64,000 nucleotides of DNA from positions 1-64,000 of the forward strand of contig WPDH01000179.1 in the NCBI GenBank assembly GCA_019137255.1. Direction: 5' to 3'. The notes beneath the pieces are model-generated. The model made no database searches. It saw nothing but the letters and a program-made list of their open reading frames with translations, and had not been told where the DNA came from. Made by a program: the position numbers and the translations under genes. Shown in pieces: positions 1 to 8,617 of the stretch (its first letter is position 1; each line of letters starts with the position of its first letter). Source of the DNA: Corinectria fuckeliana. Its lineage: Eukaryota; Ascomycota; Sordariomycetes; Hypocreales; Nectriaceae.

Positions 1-165
1 ATTTATATAATATATATAAAATAAGAGATAGCTTATACTACTCTTATAAAAGTAGTAAACTTCTCTCTTAATATAATAGTACTTTTTATCTTAGCTTATC
101 TTTTTCTCTTAACTTGTATAAGATTAGCCTAAATATATAGTAAATTTATAGTAAAAAAACTTACT

Positions 166-167
166 NN
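166..167. other. Assembly gap (2 N) in AT-rich DNA
   Basis: Two unknown bases interrupt low-complexity AT sequence. The true distance is not known. Confidence 0.9.
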
Positions 168-265
168 TTATAGCTAGTATTATTATTATTATTATTATTA
201 GAATTTATATATAAATAAATTAGCTTATATAATTATATTTCTCTTACTAAAAGACTATATTATAC

Positions 266-356
<91 letters not shown>
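266..356. repeat. TTA trinucleotide microsatellite
   Basis: About 30 near-perfect tandem TTA/TAT units. A shorter tract of the same unit lies at about 178-199. Both are inside the AT-rich block and are non-coding. Confidence 0.9.
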
Positions 357-357
<1 letters not shown>

Positions 358-374
358 GTTATTATTCTTAACTA

Positions 375-1135
375 TATAAAGTTAGCTACTATAATAATAA
401 GACTATAATAAAGCTATAGTATTAACAGCTAGAAAATAAATATATTAATAAATTCTAAAAAGAATATATATTAGTAATATATTTAAAACTTAAAGCTAAT
501 ATAAGCCTAATAAAAAGCCTAAAAGAAAAGCTACTTATAAAAATATTAAAAAGAGAAGAAAAAAAAGAAGATATTATAATCTAAAAGAAGAGACTAAATA
601 ATAAATAATAAAGATTTATATAGCTGCTAATAGCTATTAAGTATTAAGTTTATACTAGCTTTTAACTACTAATAATTATACTACTAGCTAACTTACTAAT
701 AGCTAGTTTTACCTACTTAAAATCCGCTTAAAATCTTAAGCTTTTAGCTATAACTATAAAGTAACTTAATATACTTAGCTAGTATAATTCTAATACTTAA
801 CTATTTTACTCTTATAGTAGATTAAATACTTAATATTTAGTTAACTATTTCTCTCTTTTTTACCTTTTTTCTTTTTTCTCTTATTTTTTTTTCTCTTTTT
901 TTTCTCTTTCTTTTTAATTTTTTTCTAACTCTTTAGAAAATAAAATAACTCTAGTTTTAGTAAAAAAACTATTTACTTATATATAGTAATAATATAAGAG
1001 GCCTAACTTAAGCCTGTTATATAAAAAATATAAGTTTTTATTTAATTTTATAGTTTTTCTTATATTTATATAAAATAAAAGTACTATTTACCTTTTAAGT
1101 TTATAAAGTATAAATAAATAAATAAATAAATAAAT
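375..1135 (+). repeat. Diverged direct repeat, copy A
   Basis: This segment aligns along its length with 1414-2188. Shared stretches include the start (a run reading ataataagactataata near 400), a pyrimidine-rich tract near 850-930, and the end with a TAAA run. Most differences from copy B are C-to-T or G-to-A in this copy, the direction RIP produces. Confidence 0.8.
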
Positions 1136-1413
1136 AACTACTAAAAGCTAATTATATATATACTTTAGCTTTTAAAATAGCTATAAATTACTATTAGTTA
1201 AAATTAGTATAATCTTTTAAAAACTACTAAGCTTAAACTATTATACCTTTAAAAATAACTAATAGTAAAAGTTAGACTTTAGTTATAAAAGTGTATTTTA
1301 TAATACTAGTCTAATTATATAAGCTAAGCTATTACTTAATAGCTACTTTTTTTTCTAATAAGCTAATAATAAGCTTATTATAATTATAACCTTTTAGTAT
1401 ACTAGTCTTATTT

Positions 1414-2188
1414 ATAATAAAGTTAGTTACTATAGTAATAAGACTATAATAAAGCTATAGTGCTAACAGCTAGAAAATAAATATATTAATAAATCTTAGA
1501 AAAAACATATATTAGTAATATATTTAAGACTTAAAGCTAATATAAGCCTAATAAAAAGCCTAGAGGGGAAACTACTTATAAAGGTATTAAAAAGAGAAGA
1601 AAAAAAGAAAGATATTACAGCCTAAAAGACTAAATAATAAACAATAAAGATCTATATAGCTGCTAATAGCTACTAACAGCTGTTAAGTATTAGGTTTATA
1701 CTAGCTTTTAGCTACTAATAATTACACTACTAGCTAACTTACTAATAGCTAGCTAACTTACTAACAGCTAGTTTTACCCACTTAAAATTCTAAGCTTTTA
1801 ACTATAACTATAAAGCAACTTAAACTTACCTAGCTAGTATAATTTTAACACTTAACTGTTTTACTCTTATAGTAGATTAGGCGCTTAATATTTAGTTAAC
1901 TATTTCTCTTTTTTTTACCTTTTTTTTCCTTTTTATTTCTTTTTTTCTTTTTCTCTTTTTCTCTTTCTCTCTTTTTAAATTTTTTTTCTTAGCCCTTTAG
2001 AAAATAAGATAACTTTAGTCCTAGTAAAAAAACTATTTACTTATATATAGTAATAGTATAAAAGGCTTAACCTAAGTCTACTATATAAAAAATATAGGTT
2101 TTTATCTAATTTTATAGTTTTTCTTATATCTATATAAAATAAAAGCACTATTTACCTTTTAAGTTTATAAAGTATAAATAAATAAATA
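1414..2188 (+). repeat. Diverged direct repeat, copy B
   Basis: Partner of the 375-1135 repeat, same orientation and offset by roughly 1040 bases. It keeps slightly more G and C (for example near 1560-1575 and 1880), so it looks less mutated. No coding frame survives, so the parent element cannot be named. Confidence 0.8.
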
Positions 2189-2760
2189 GTCTTATTTATA
2201 TTATAGTAATTATATTAGCAGATAGTTTTAACCTCTAAGAGGCTTATTTATTAAAAAAAGTCTTAAATAGTAAAAATATTACTACTTTTAGTATAAACTA
2301 AATTAAAAGGCTAGTAATAAAAGGTTTTAATTTATAAATTTTATTAAAAAGCTTTTATTTAGTACTTTTTAAGTAAATTAAAATCTTTTTATTTAACTAA
2401 GACTTAGTAAACTAGCTGCTTTACTTAGCTATAAGTTAGTTAAAAACTTAGTAAGCCTTATATAATAATCTAATTATATAGCTGCTTTTTCTAGTTTTAA
2501 GAGAGCTTTTAGAGATATTTATAAGCTAATTAGGTAGGTTATATATTATAAAGTTAATTATAAAGTATTATATAAGAGATTTTTTAGTTATTAGCTGCTT
2601 TTTAGATTACTATACTAGCCTTAATATCTTAAATAGTATTTAAAAAGGCCTGCTTAGTATATTTAGGCATTTTAATTCGCTTAGCTAAATTTTAGAGCTA
2701 TAAGAGCTTATTTTATTATATTATAGTTAGTTATAATTAAGAGCAGTAGTGTTATAAGAG

Positions 2761-3607
2761 CAGGAAAAAGCTGTCCAGTGGGTGAGGGGGTTAGTGTCAG
2801 GGTGGGTCATCTTAACAGATACACAGATAATGTTAGTGAGAGGTGTCTTACTAACTCTTTTTGGTAAGGTATAGCCGTCTATAAGTAACAAACCCTCTTA
2901 CGAAAACCTGTCATTTCATCTCTGCTTCGCTCCTGCACCAAGTGTTGCTGCTTTTCTCCTGTCTTCTCAACTATGGCTGCTTTTCTAAGAACCCGAACAC
3001 TCTTCTCGACTCTTGTGAAAGGCAGGCGATCGTCGGCGTCGGCGACACCCGCCATGTATCCACGAGTCGTTTGGCCTTCCGACACATAGATAGAGAGCCA
3101 TGCTCTCAATTCTAGGAGTCTTGAGATTGCTGTGCGTCACTTGCATTAAGACGGCCTGGTCATAATTGAAGATGCTGTACCTCACGAACACCTCCACCTT
3201 TTCAACAAGAGGATGGTGCAGGATGTCCTGGCTCTTCGGGCACGTGGTGAAGACAGCCCCTTCAACTATACAAGGGAACATAAAGCAAGACGCGCCGCCT
3301 GTGGCAAAATACTTCCTTTTTTCCATTTTTGCAAGTACGTCTTCGCCGCCGTCTGTTTACCCTCATGGAGCATACATGACTTACAATAACAAGACCCGAT
3401 AGCAACACAAATAACATCTGCCGTCCTTGGACCGCGCTCGAAAATGGACCTTTCGGTCCGCCCACTTGGTTATGCCAACTGTTACCGGGGAACAGCCTCA
3501 GAGGCAGCCAATTCATTCCGACGTTGACTTTACTCATCCAGCACCTTTCATCCTCGTGCTGAATGTTCCCCTAGTCACCACTACGCCCGAGAACGGATCG
3601 ACTGAGA
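2761..3607. other. Transition zone, no gene seen
   Basis: Composition becomes balanced after the AT block. Short open frames occur on both strands, but none has a recognisable motif or a plausible splice structure. Confidence 0.6.
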
Positions 3608-4080
3608 TCTGGTTTGGTACTTGCTCCAAATTCGGAACGGAGGCTTAAGAGGGTGCTCACAGAGAGCGTGCCAGTGGGCGCATCAACGAGGCCCTTCTTC
3701 GTCAGCGAGAGGAAGTTGCGCCGCCAGTGCAACCCGTCATAGGGTAGCCTTGCTGTTCGCGATCTCAGACTGTGGCATGCAGGGATGCCGAACTCGACGG
3801 AAGATATTTGGGTCATGCCGGTCATGATTCACTTTGCGCCTTGGTACTGAAACGGGATGTGACTTCAATTTGGTGAGGACATCAAGCCTGTGCTGGAGAC
3901 GCTGGAGCAATAGGGAAAACTGGGACTGGAGATGTACTGGTTGGACAGCAAGGAGGCAATGGCCAGCTATTTGGACAGGGGATTTAGGAGCATCTATGAT
4001 TTCGACTAAGCACGTTGATGTTGACAATACGGTTGGAGGAGGCAAACATAGGATCGTGCTATTCGAGCTATACGGTATAT
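3608..4080 (+). pseudogene. Decayed coding relic, possibly GNAT acetyltransferase
   Basis: One frame reads as good protein for about 130 codons but is broken by stops at 3740 (TAG), 3848 (TGA), 3860 (TGA), 3911 (TAG) and 4007 (TAA). Recognisable pieces are NSTEDIWVMPVMIHFAPWY (from about 3791) and then GLEMYWLDSKEAMASYLDRG (from 3923), followed by F-R-S-I-Y-D-F-D. After 4006 the protein-like reading jumps one base into another frame (HVDVDNTVGGGKHRIVLFEL). At least four stops could come from CGA or CAG by a single C-to-T change. The end resembles the GNAT pattern of a Ser/Ala helix then a GF strand, but the family call is weak. It lies about 1 kb from the RIP-like block. Confidence 0.45.
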
Positions 4081-4704
4081 CTATTCAGGTTGTAAACTCG
4101 CCCTTCTTACTATATCATTTGCTTTAACATGGTCCCAATACCCCAATGCCCTAATACCCTAGTTATTGCCCTGATGGCCTAGGTAATGCCTTGACGCTCT
4201 ATATTATCAATAGCAAGACTATCCCTAAGAGAAGATAGGAGTGAAAGTCAATATAGGCATATGATGTACAGCCCGACCAAAAGTACCGTATAGCCCGAAT
4301 AGCACGACTCGCAAACATATCTTCCGTGTGAGAAACTTGTTCTCCGCTCTCCGCTCTCCGCTCTCCGTTCATCACCATTATCCCGAGCAGTGTGGTTCAT
4401 TCCTAGGCAGACATGGGCTGGGGGTATCTATTGATCGACTTATCGTCTGGGGTACTAGCATCACCCTTTATGTATAGACAACTATGCGGCAACTACCGGT
4501 AATTTACATGCGGATGGCTTCTCTATGTATCCGGTTTGCGTATACACTCCAAACACGGAGAAAGACAACATTGAAACTCAGGGACAATTGACCATTGCGT
4601 AATGGGCAAATCCAACACTTCTTTTTCACTCTTCAAGGCTCCCGCTATCCATGCTTATACCTGCTCATGTATGATCGAAAACATTGCAAAGCCCGGAGTC
4701 GGGC
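4081..4704. other. Intergenic, no gene seen
   Basis: Contains a short imperfect repeat of CTCCGCT at about 4337-4367 and otherwise unremarkable sequence downstream of the minus-strand gene that ends at 4705. Confidence 0.6.
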
Positions 4705-5262
4705 TTATATCTGGAAAGCTCCGATGGCGGTAGCGGAGAAGAGCAGAGCGCCCAGGGCAAGGCCCATGACGTTGACGCTGGACTGAGGGCGAACGCCGGG
4801 GGCAGCGTTGTCAGAGTTGGTGGAGCTGGATTTGCTGGTGGAGGTGGCATCGCTGTCGTCGGTCTTGGTAGAGTCGCTGTCGTCATCATCGTCGTCGCCG
4901 GAGCTGCTGGAGCCGGCGGTGACAACAACGCTGGCCGAGGCAGTGGCGGCGAGCTTGCCGTCCTTGGTTGCGGTCGCGGTGTCGGTGGTGTTGCCCCGGC
5001 AGAAGACGTTGGCATCGCCAGCGCCCTCCTTGAGCAAACAGGCAGTGAGCTCGGCGACGGTCTGGTCAATGGCGAGGCAGTAGAGGCCGCAGTCGTTGTA
5101 GTAGCTGACTACATTGGCGTCGCCACAGCAGGCGGCCATGATGTTGGTGTTGTTCTTGCTGTAGGGGAGGGCGCAGACGGCATCGTGGACGGGGGTGTCG
5201 TAGAGGGTAGAGCCGCAAGCGCCATTGGTGGCGGAAGCGGAGGTGGTGGTAGTGGAAGACAT
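4705..5262 (-). CDS. Cys-rich fungal protein with C-terminal hydrophobic tail
   Basis: Single-exon gene of 185 codons. After a Ser/Thr-rich start there is a Cys-rich module (residues about 15-95) with the landmarks ACGSTLYDTPVHDAVCALP, ACCGDANVVSYYNDCGLYC and a later FCRGN. It is followed by a Ser/Asp-rich linker with an Asp run, and a C-terminal hydrophobic segment (GLALGALLFSATAIGAF) that fits a tail or GPI-type anchor. I recognise the layout as a fungus-specific family without assigned function. The start chosen is the only in-frame ATG, and it sits in a CAT trinucleotide run. No classical signal peptide follows it. The sequence just upstream, in frame, is strongly hydrophobic, so a missed 5' exon supplying a signal sequence is possible. 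Confidence 0.75.
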   Translation of the reverse strand: MSSTTTTSASATNGACGSTLYDTPVHDAVCALPYSKNNTNIMAACCGDANVVSYYNDCGLYCLAIDQTVAELTACLLKEGAGDANVFCRGNTTDTATATKDGKLAATASASVVVTAGSSSSGDDDDDDSDSTKTDDSDATSTSKSSSTNSDNAAPGVRPQSSVNVMGLALGALLFSATAIGAFQI

Positions 5263-5756
5263 GATGATGATGATGATGGTGATGGCGACGGCGATGGCGA
5301 TGACAATTGAGATGTGAGGTGGAGGATTGTAGATGTCCAGATGTGAGATGATGATGGTGGAAGAGTAGATCAGGCAGCAGAGAAGCAAGGAGGAGGAGGA
5401 GGAGCAAAGGAAGTCGAACAACAAATATCTAATCAAAACAAACCCACTTCTTCCCTGGTCTGAACATGTTTTTAGCCATTTGGTGGCTGCAGCCCTATTA
5501 ATAGGATACACCGGATAGACACTCAGGGTTTAGCGTCGTCGGTAATCCCCAGTTTCTTCGTATTGACCCTTGTCACCTGAATCCGTGGTTGGGCATTGCC
5601 CGCGCCTGGTTGCCTCGCCATCTGCTTAGATTAATGTCAGCCGCAACTCAGGAGGAGGAAGAGCTCCGCCTTTGGTATTGATGCATGTCTCTAAACCGGT
5701 TCGCATCGTCTGTAATTACCGTGCAGCGCAATGGCAAGAGTAGCTTAACGCTCATT
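5263..5756. other. Upstream region, no further gene seen
   Basis: Presumed 5' region of the minus-strand Cys-rich gene. It starts with GAT/CAT-rich and GAG-rich runs (to about 5410) and then continues as ordinary sequence. Confidence 0.5.
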
Positions 5757-6035
5757 TTATACCATGTGCACGGCCATGGCCCCCAAACTCGTGTTCTGAG
5801 GAAGCTCGCCCTTTTGGACGCGTAAAATCCTTACCATCAACGACGTGACATCGCCCTCTGCCAAAACCTGCCAGCCGGGATAGTGTACTTCGTACCCGTA
5901 CACATTCACAGCTAGTACAGCTCTGGGTTCCTCCACTTCCGCGGGGAACTTTCCTCTAAACTGAAAGGAGTCTAGTTGTCGGCCCCCAAAGCGTTGCGAC
6001 CGCGGAAGCCCGGGGCTGATGCCATCCGTCATCAT
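5757..6035 (-). pseudogene. Protein-like fragment, unknown
   Basis: This minus-strand frame has the composition of real protein, including the stretch VNVYGYEVHYPGWQVLAEGD, but no gene model closes around it. Just upstream on the same strand (about 6150-6225, another frame) is a second protein-like piece, DYNRKGRVFEALLDAMDEAG, which runs into a TAG stop next to a GTGAGT donor-like site. I read both as remnants of a broken gene. The family is not recognised. Confidence 0.3.
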
Positions 6036-6649
6036 TTACCCATCCCATGCGCACATGATCAGCCTACAGCAAGGCAAGGACGAAGTGAAGATTCGAATAG
6101 ATCTTTCGAGGGGAGCAGTAGTAAGCCGGTGAACGTGGGAAGCACTCACAACATTCCTAGCCCGCCTCGTCCATTGCATCCAGTAGTGCCTCAAATACGC
6201 GCCCTTTGCGATTGTAGTCTACTTGCGGATAGCCTGCCGCCTTAGACAGCATTGAGGAACAAACAACAGACTAACGATTGATGCAATATACAAGCTTTGT
6301 GCGACTAGAAACTCGTCTGAGATTAGTAGGCTTCTACTGAAGATTCGATCTTAGCAAGAAGGGCGGCGATTGACCTACTCGCCTACCCACAGAGTCACTA
6401 TTGGCCACCTACCTAGGCTCATCATCAATTGGTATCGGCAGGAGCCGTTGATACCTCTCTCCTTAGAACCAAAGAGCTACTTAGGTACATATCAACAAAA
6501 AGACATGCTAACCGTTATGAGCGATACCACTGGTAGTGAAAACAGTAGTAGTTTGACGCAGCTTGACAAGCTCCCACAGCCAGAAGCCATTTGCGCCGCG
6601 AAGGCTTTTAGTGTCTAGTCACCCCAGATCCGAGATACTTGCCGATAAC

Positions 6650-6990
6650 GATAAACGCGACTGAGACTACATTATCCATCATTCCAGAAGCATCCATATT
6701 GATCACATTAAGCCAGATCTCCGAAGGCCGAACAACGATGCCGTACTGTGTGACATGCCAACCCCTCCGGAAGCCTTCTTCCTACCTATCAGCGCCTTTG
6801 CGTGATCCCGCCTCTCCTCCTCCTCCCCTCATGCGGTATGCCGGGGTATTGCTCCGGCATAACGTTCAGCTCAACGAATGTCCGAACGCCGGAGCAAAGG
6901 CGTCATACAAAGAAAACATCAGAATCTCCAGTGAAGCGGAAATGCCCATTTCCCCACTCTGGATAGGCAGAAAACGCGAAGCCCAGCCTC
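6650..6990 (-). pseudogene. DUF4419-like relic
   Basis: On the minus strand one frame contains a piece ending QYGIVVRPSEIWLNVI (codons at about 6698-6748). This resembles the conserved DUF4419 signature in which a His-rich or aromatic stretch is followed by hydrophobic residues, then RP-[DE]-[DE]-[VI]-W-L. Forty to fifty codons upstream in the same frame lies LYDAFAPAF, comparable to the Ala-Tyr-Asp/Asn helix that precedes this signature. Two in-frame stops separate the pieces and another follows, so this is not an intact gene. DUF4419 function is not known. The match is from memory of the family pattern and is tentative. Confidence 0.4.
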
Positions 6991-7333
6991 CGAGAACAGG
7001 ACTCTACCTCAAATGCCGACTTCTTCGCCCGTCAACTAGCTCACTGCCCCGTTCATCCGTCAGAATCTTCCTGATTCGGTCTACTTTCCCGCAAATCCGG
7101 GGTAGAGGCAGGGCGATCTCTCGACAACGGGGAGCTGGCATTGGTTGGGTGATAGCTCGGCGTCTCGGGGTTTGGCCCTTCAACGCTAGCTGAACTATAT
7201 TGATGCCATCTGGACATTCGTCAGAGGACGCGGCCGAGGCGAACAACGAATCGTGGCTTGACTACCCCTCACAATGATTGGAGATGCAACATACCCCTCT
7301 CAGCGATCGTCGTGCTTGCGTCGTAGGCCGCCG

Positions 7334-7339
7334 TATATA
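7334..7339 (+). promoter_or_regulatory. TATA-like element of the GFA gene
   Basis: TATATA lies 63 bases before the first ATG at 7402, and a pyrimidine-rich stretch (7381-7400) sits just before that ATG. The spacing fits a start of transcription shortly upstream of 7402. Confidence 0.4.
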
Positions 7340-7401
7340 ATCGCCCTGGTGGTTAAATAAGGTCCCATCCCAACTCAAACTGCTTTTATTTTCCTTCTGC
7401 A

Positions 7402-8100
7402 ATGAGTATTCGCACCACAATCTCAAAGCACAAGTCCACTCTTATACTTGCCTCCGTTATTCCGGCTGTTCTCGCATTGATACGCTTCCAACAACAACGA
7501 GAAGCTCAGCAACAGCAGCAAGCAATGTCTCTCCCTCTTCACCCCTCTCTCAACGGTGGCATCACCAAGGGAAGCGAAAGCTTCTCGGGCGGAACACTGC
7601 GATGCCACTGCCAGAGCAGCCCCGTTGAGGTCAAGCTCGGCGGCAACGTCCTTCACAACCACGCCTGCGGCTGCTCTAAGTGCTGGAAGCCCAAGGGCGC
7701 TCTCTTCTCCATCGTGGCCGTCATCCCCCGAGACCAGGTCACAGTCACTGCCAACGGCGACAAGCTTCACATCATCGACGAGAGTGCCGCCATCCAGCGC
7801 AACGCCTGCAGGGACTGCGGTGTCCACCTGTTTGGCCGTATCGAAAAGGATCACCCTTTCAAAGGACTCGACTTTGTGCACGTTGAGCTGTCGGACGAGA
7901 AGGGATGGCAAGAGCCCCAGTTTGCTGCTTTCGTCTCATCTATTATCGAGCAAGGCTTCGACGCCCAGGATATGGATCGCGTCCGCTCCCAGTTCAAGTC
8001 TCTGGGACTAGAGACATACGATGCTCTCTCGCCTACTCTCATGGACGCCATTGCCGACTGGACGGCGAAGAAGGCGGGAGTGAAGCCTCAACGTTTGTAA
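7402..8100 (+). CDS. GFA-domain, glutathione-dependent formaldehyde-activating enzyme-like
   Basis: Single-exon frame of 232 codons. The last about 190 residues form a GFA (Mss4-like zinc) domain close to fungal proteins annotated as S-(hydroxymethyl)glutathione synthase. That enzyme type joins formaldehyde to glutathione ahead of formaldehyde dehydrogenase. Zinc-binding cysteines are visible at C68/C70 (RCHC), C89/C91/C94 (ACGCSKC) and C136/C139 (ACRDC). Two starts are possible: ATG 7402 adds a 41-residue leader with a hydrophobic stretch ([14 protein letters not shown]) and a Gln-rich spacer; ATG 7525 (MSLPLHPS) matches the usual start of the family. The catalytic role is inferred from the family; many GFA proteins act on other thiol adducts. 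Confidence 0.88.
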   Translation: MSIRTTISKHKSTLILASVIPAVLALIRFQQQREAQQQQQAMSLPLHPSLNGGITKGSESFSGGTLRCHCQSSPVEVKLGGNVLHNHACGCSKCWKPKGALFSIVAVIPRDQVTVTANGDKLHIIDESAAIQRNACRDCGVHLFGRIEKDHPFKGLDFVHVELSDEKGWQEPQFAAFVSSIIEQGFDAQDMDRVRSQFKSLGLETYDALSPTLMDAIADWTAKKAGVKPQRL

Positions 8101-8617
8101 AAACTTGGCCGGCATTACTATCCAATTCAATCCATAGCTGGGGACGTCTAAATTGAATGTGGTTATAGGGTGTGAAACATTGACCTCAGTGAGCTAAAGT
8201 TGGGGACGTGTGGGCGGTGCCATTTTGGTGAGATCCTACTTCGGGTTCTCGCTTAGTCTATGCGAAGCGATAAGACGAGTTGAGTTGGTGAGGAAGCTGA
8301 CCATTCAACACTGCTACCTCCACGGTGGTTCAAGCCGTGGCATCTCGGGAACAACACTCAAGAATGAGTCCATCATGCCAATCGTCACGTGCAGTCAGTC
8401 TCACCATTCTCGTTGTTACATACGGCCAAGGCGGCACCGCTTATACAATCACCTTCCGGACGATCTCGAGAATTGTTCCATGGAGCTGCTCTCTTGGAGC
8501 CAGACGAAATGCTTCACATACTCACATACGTGCTTTCAGCGAACACCTCGAGTACATTCACAAATCATCATGCCTGCGCTATCACCTCCTGTAATTCACT
8601 ACTGTAAATAAAACAAG
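8101..8617. other. Convergent intergenic region
   Basis: Lies between the 3' ends of the GFA gene and the CAS1-type gene. Short frames only; nothing recognisable. Confidence 0.6.

Larger units (their letters stand above)
1..2760. repeat. AT-rich, RIP-like repetitive block
   Basis: The block is almost wholly A and T, with recurrent TAGCTA/TTATA words, dense stop codons in all frames and very few CpG or CpA sites. It ends abruptly near 2760, after which base composition becomes balanced. It contains a diverged direct repeat and a long TTA microsatellite. This pattern is known from ascomycete repeats hit by repeat-induced point mutation, and I infer that origin here. No gene is visible. It could be subtelomeric, pericentromeric or an internal AT isochore; there are no telomere repeats at the edge to decide. 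Confidence 0.85.

Noticed and set aside
2775..2815. G-rich run suggestive of telomere repeats at the edge of the AT block
   Set aside because: There is no tandem TTAGGG; it is a single GT-rich stretch.
6639..7193. 184-codon plus-strand frame
   Set aside because: The opposite strand carries the DUF4419-like signature; this frame has no recognisable content.
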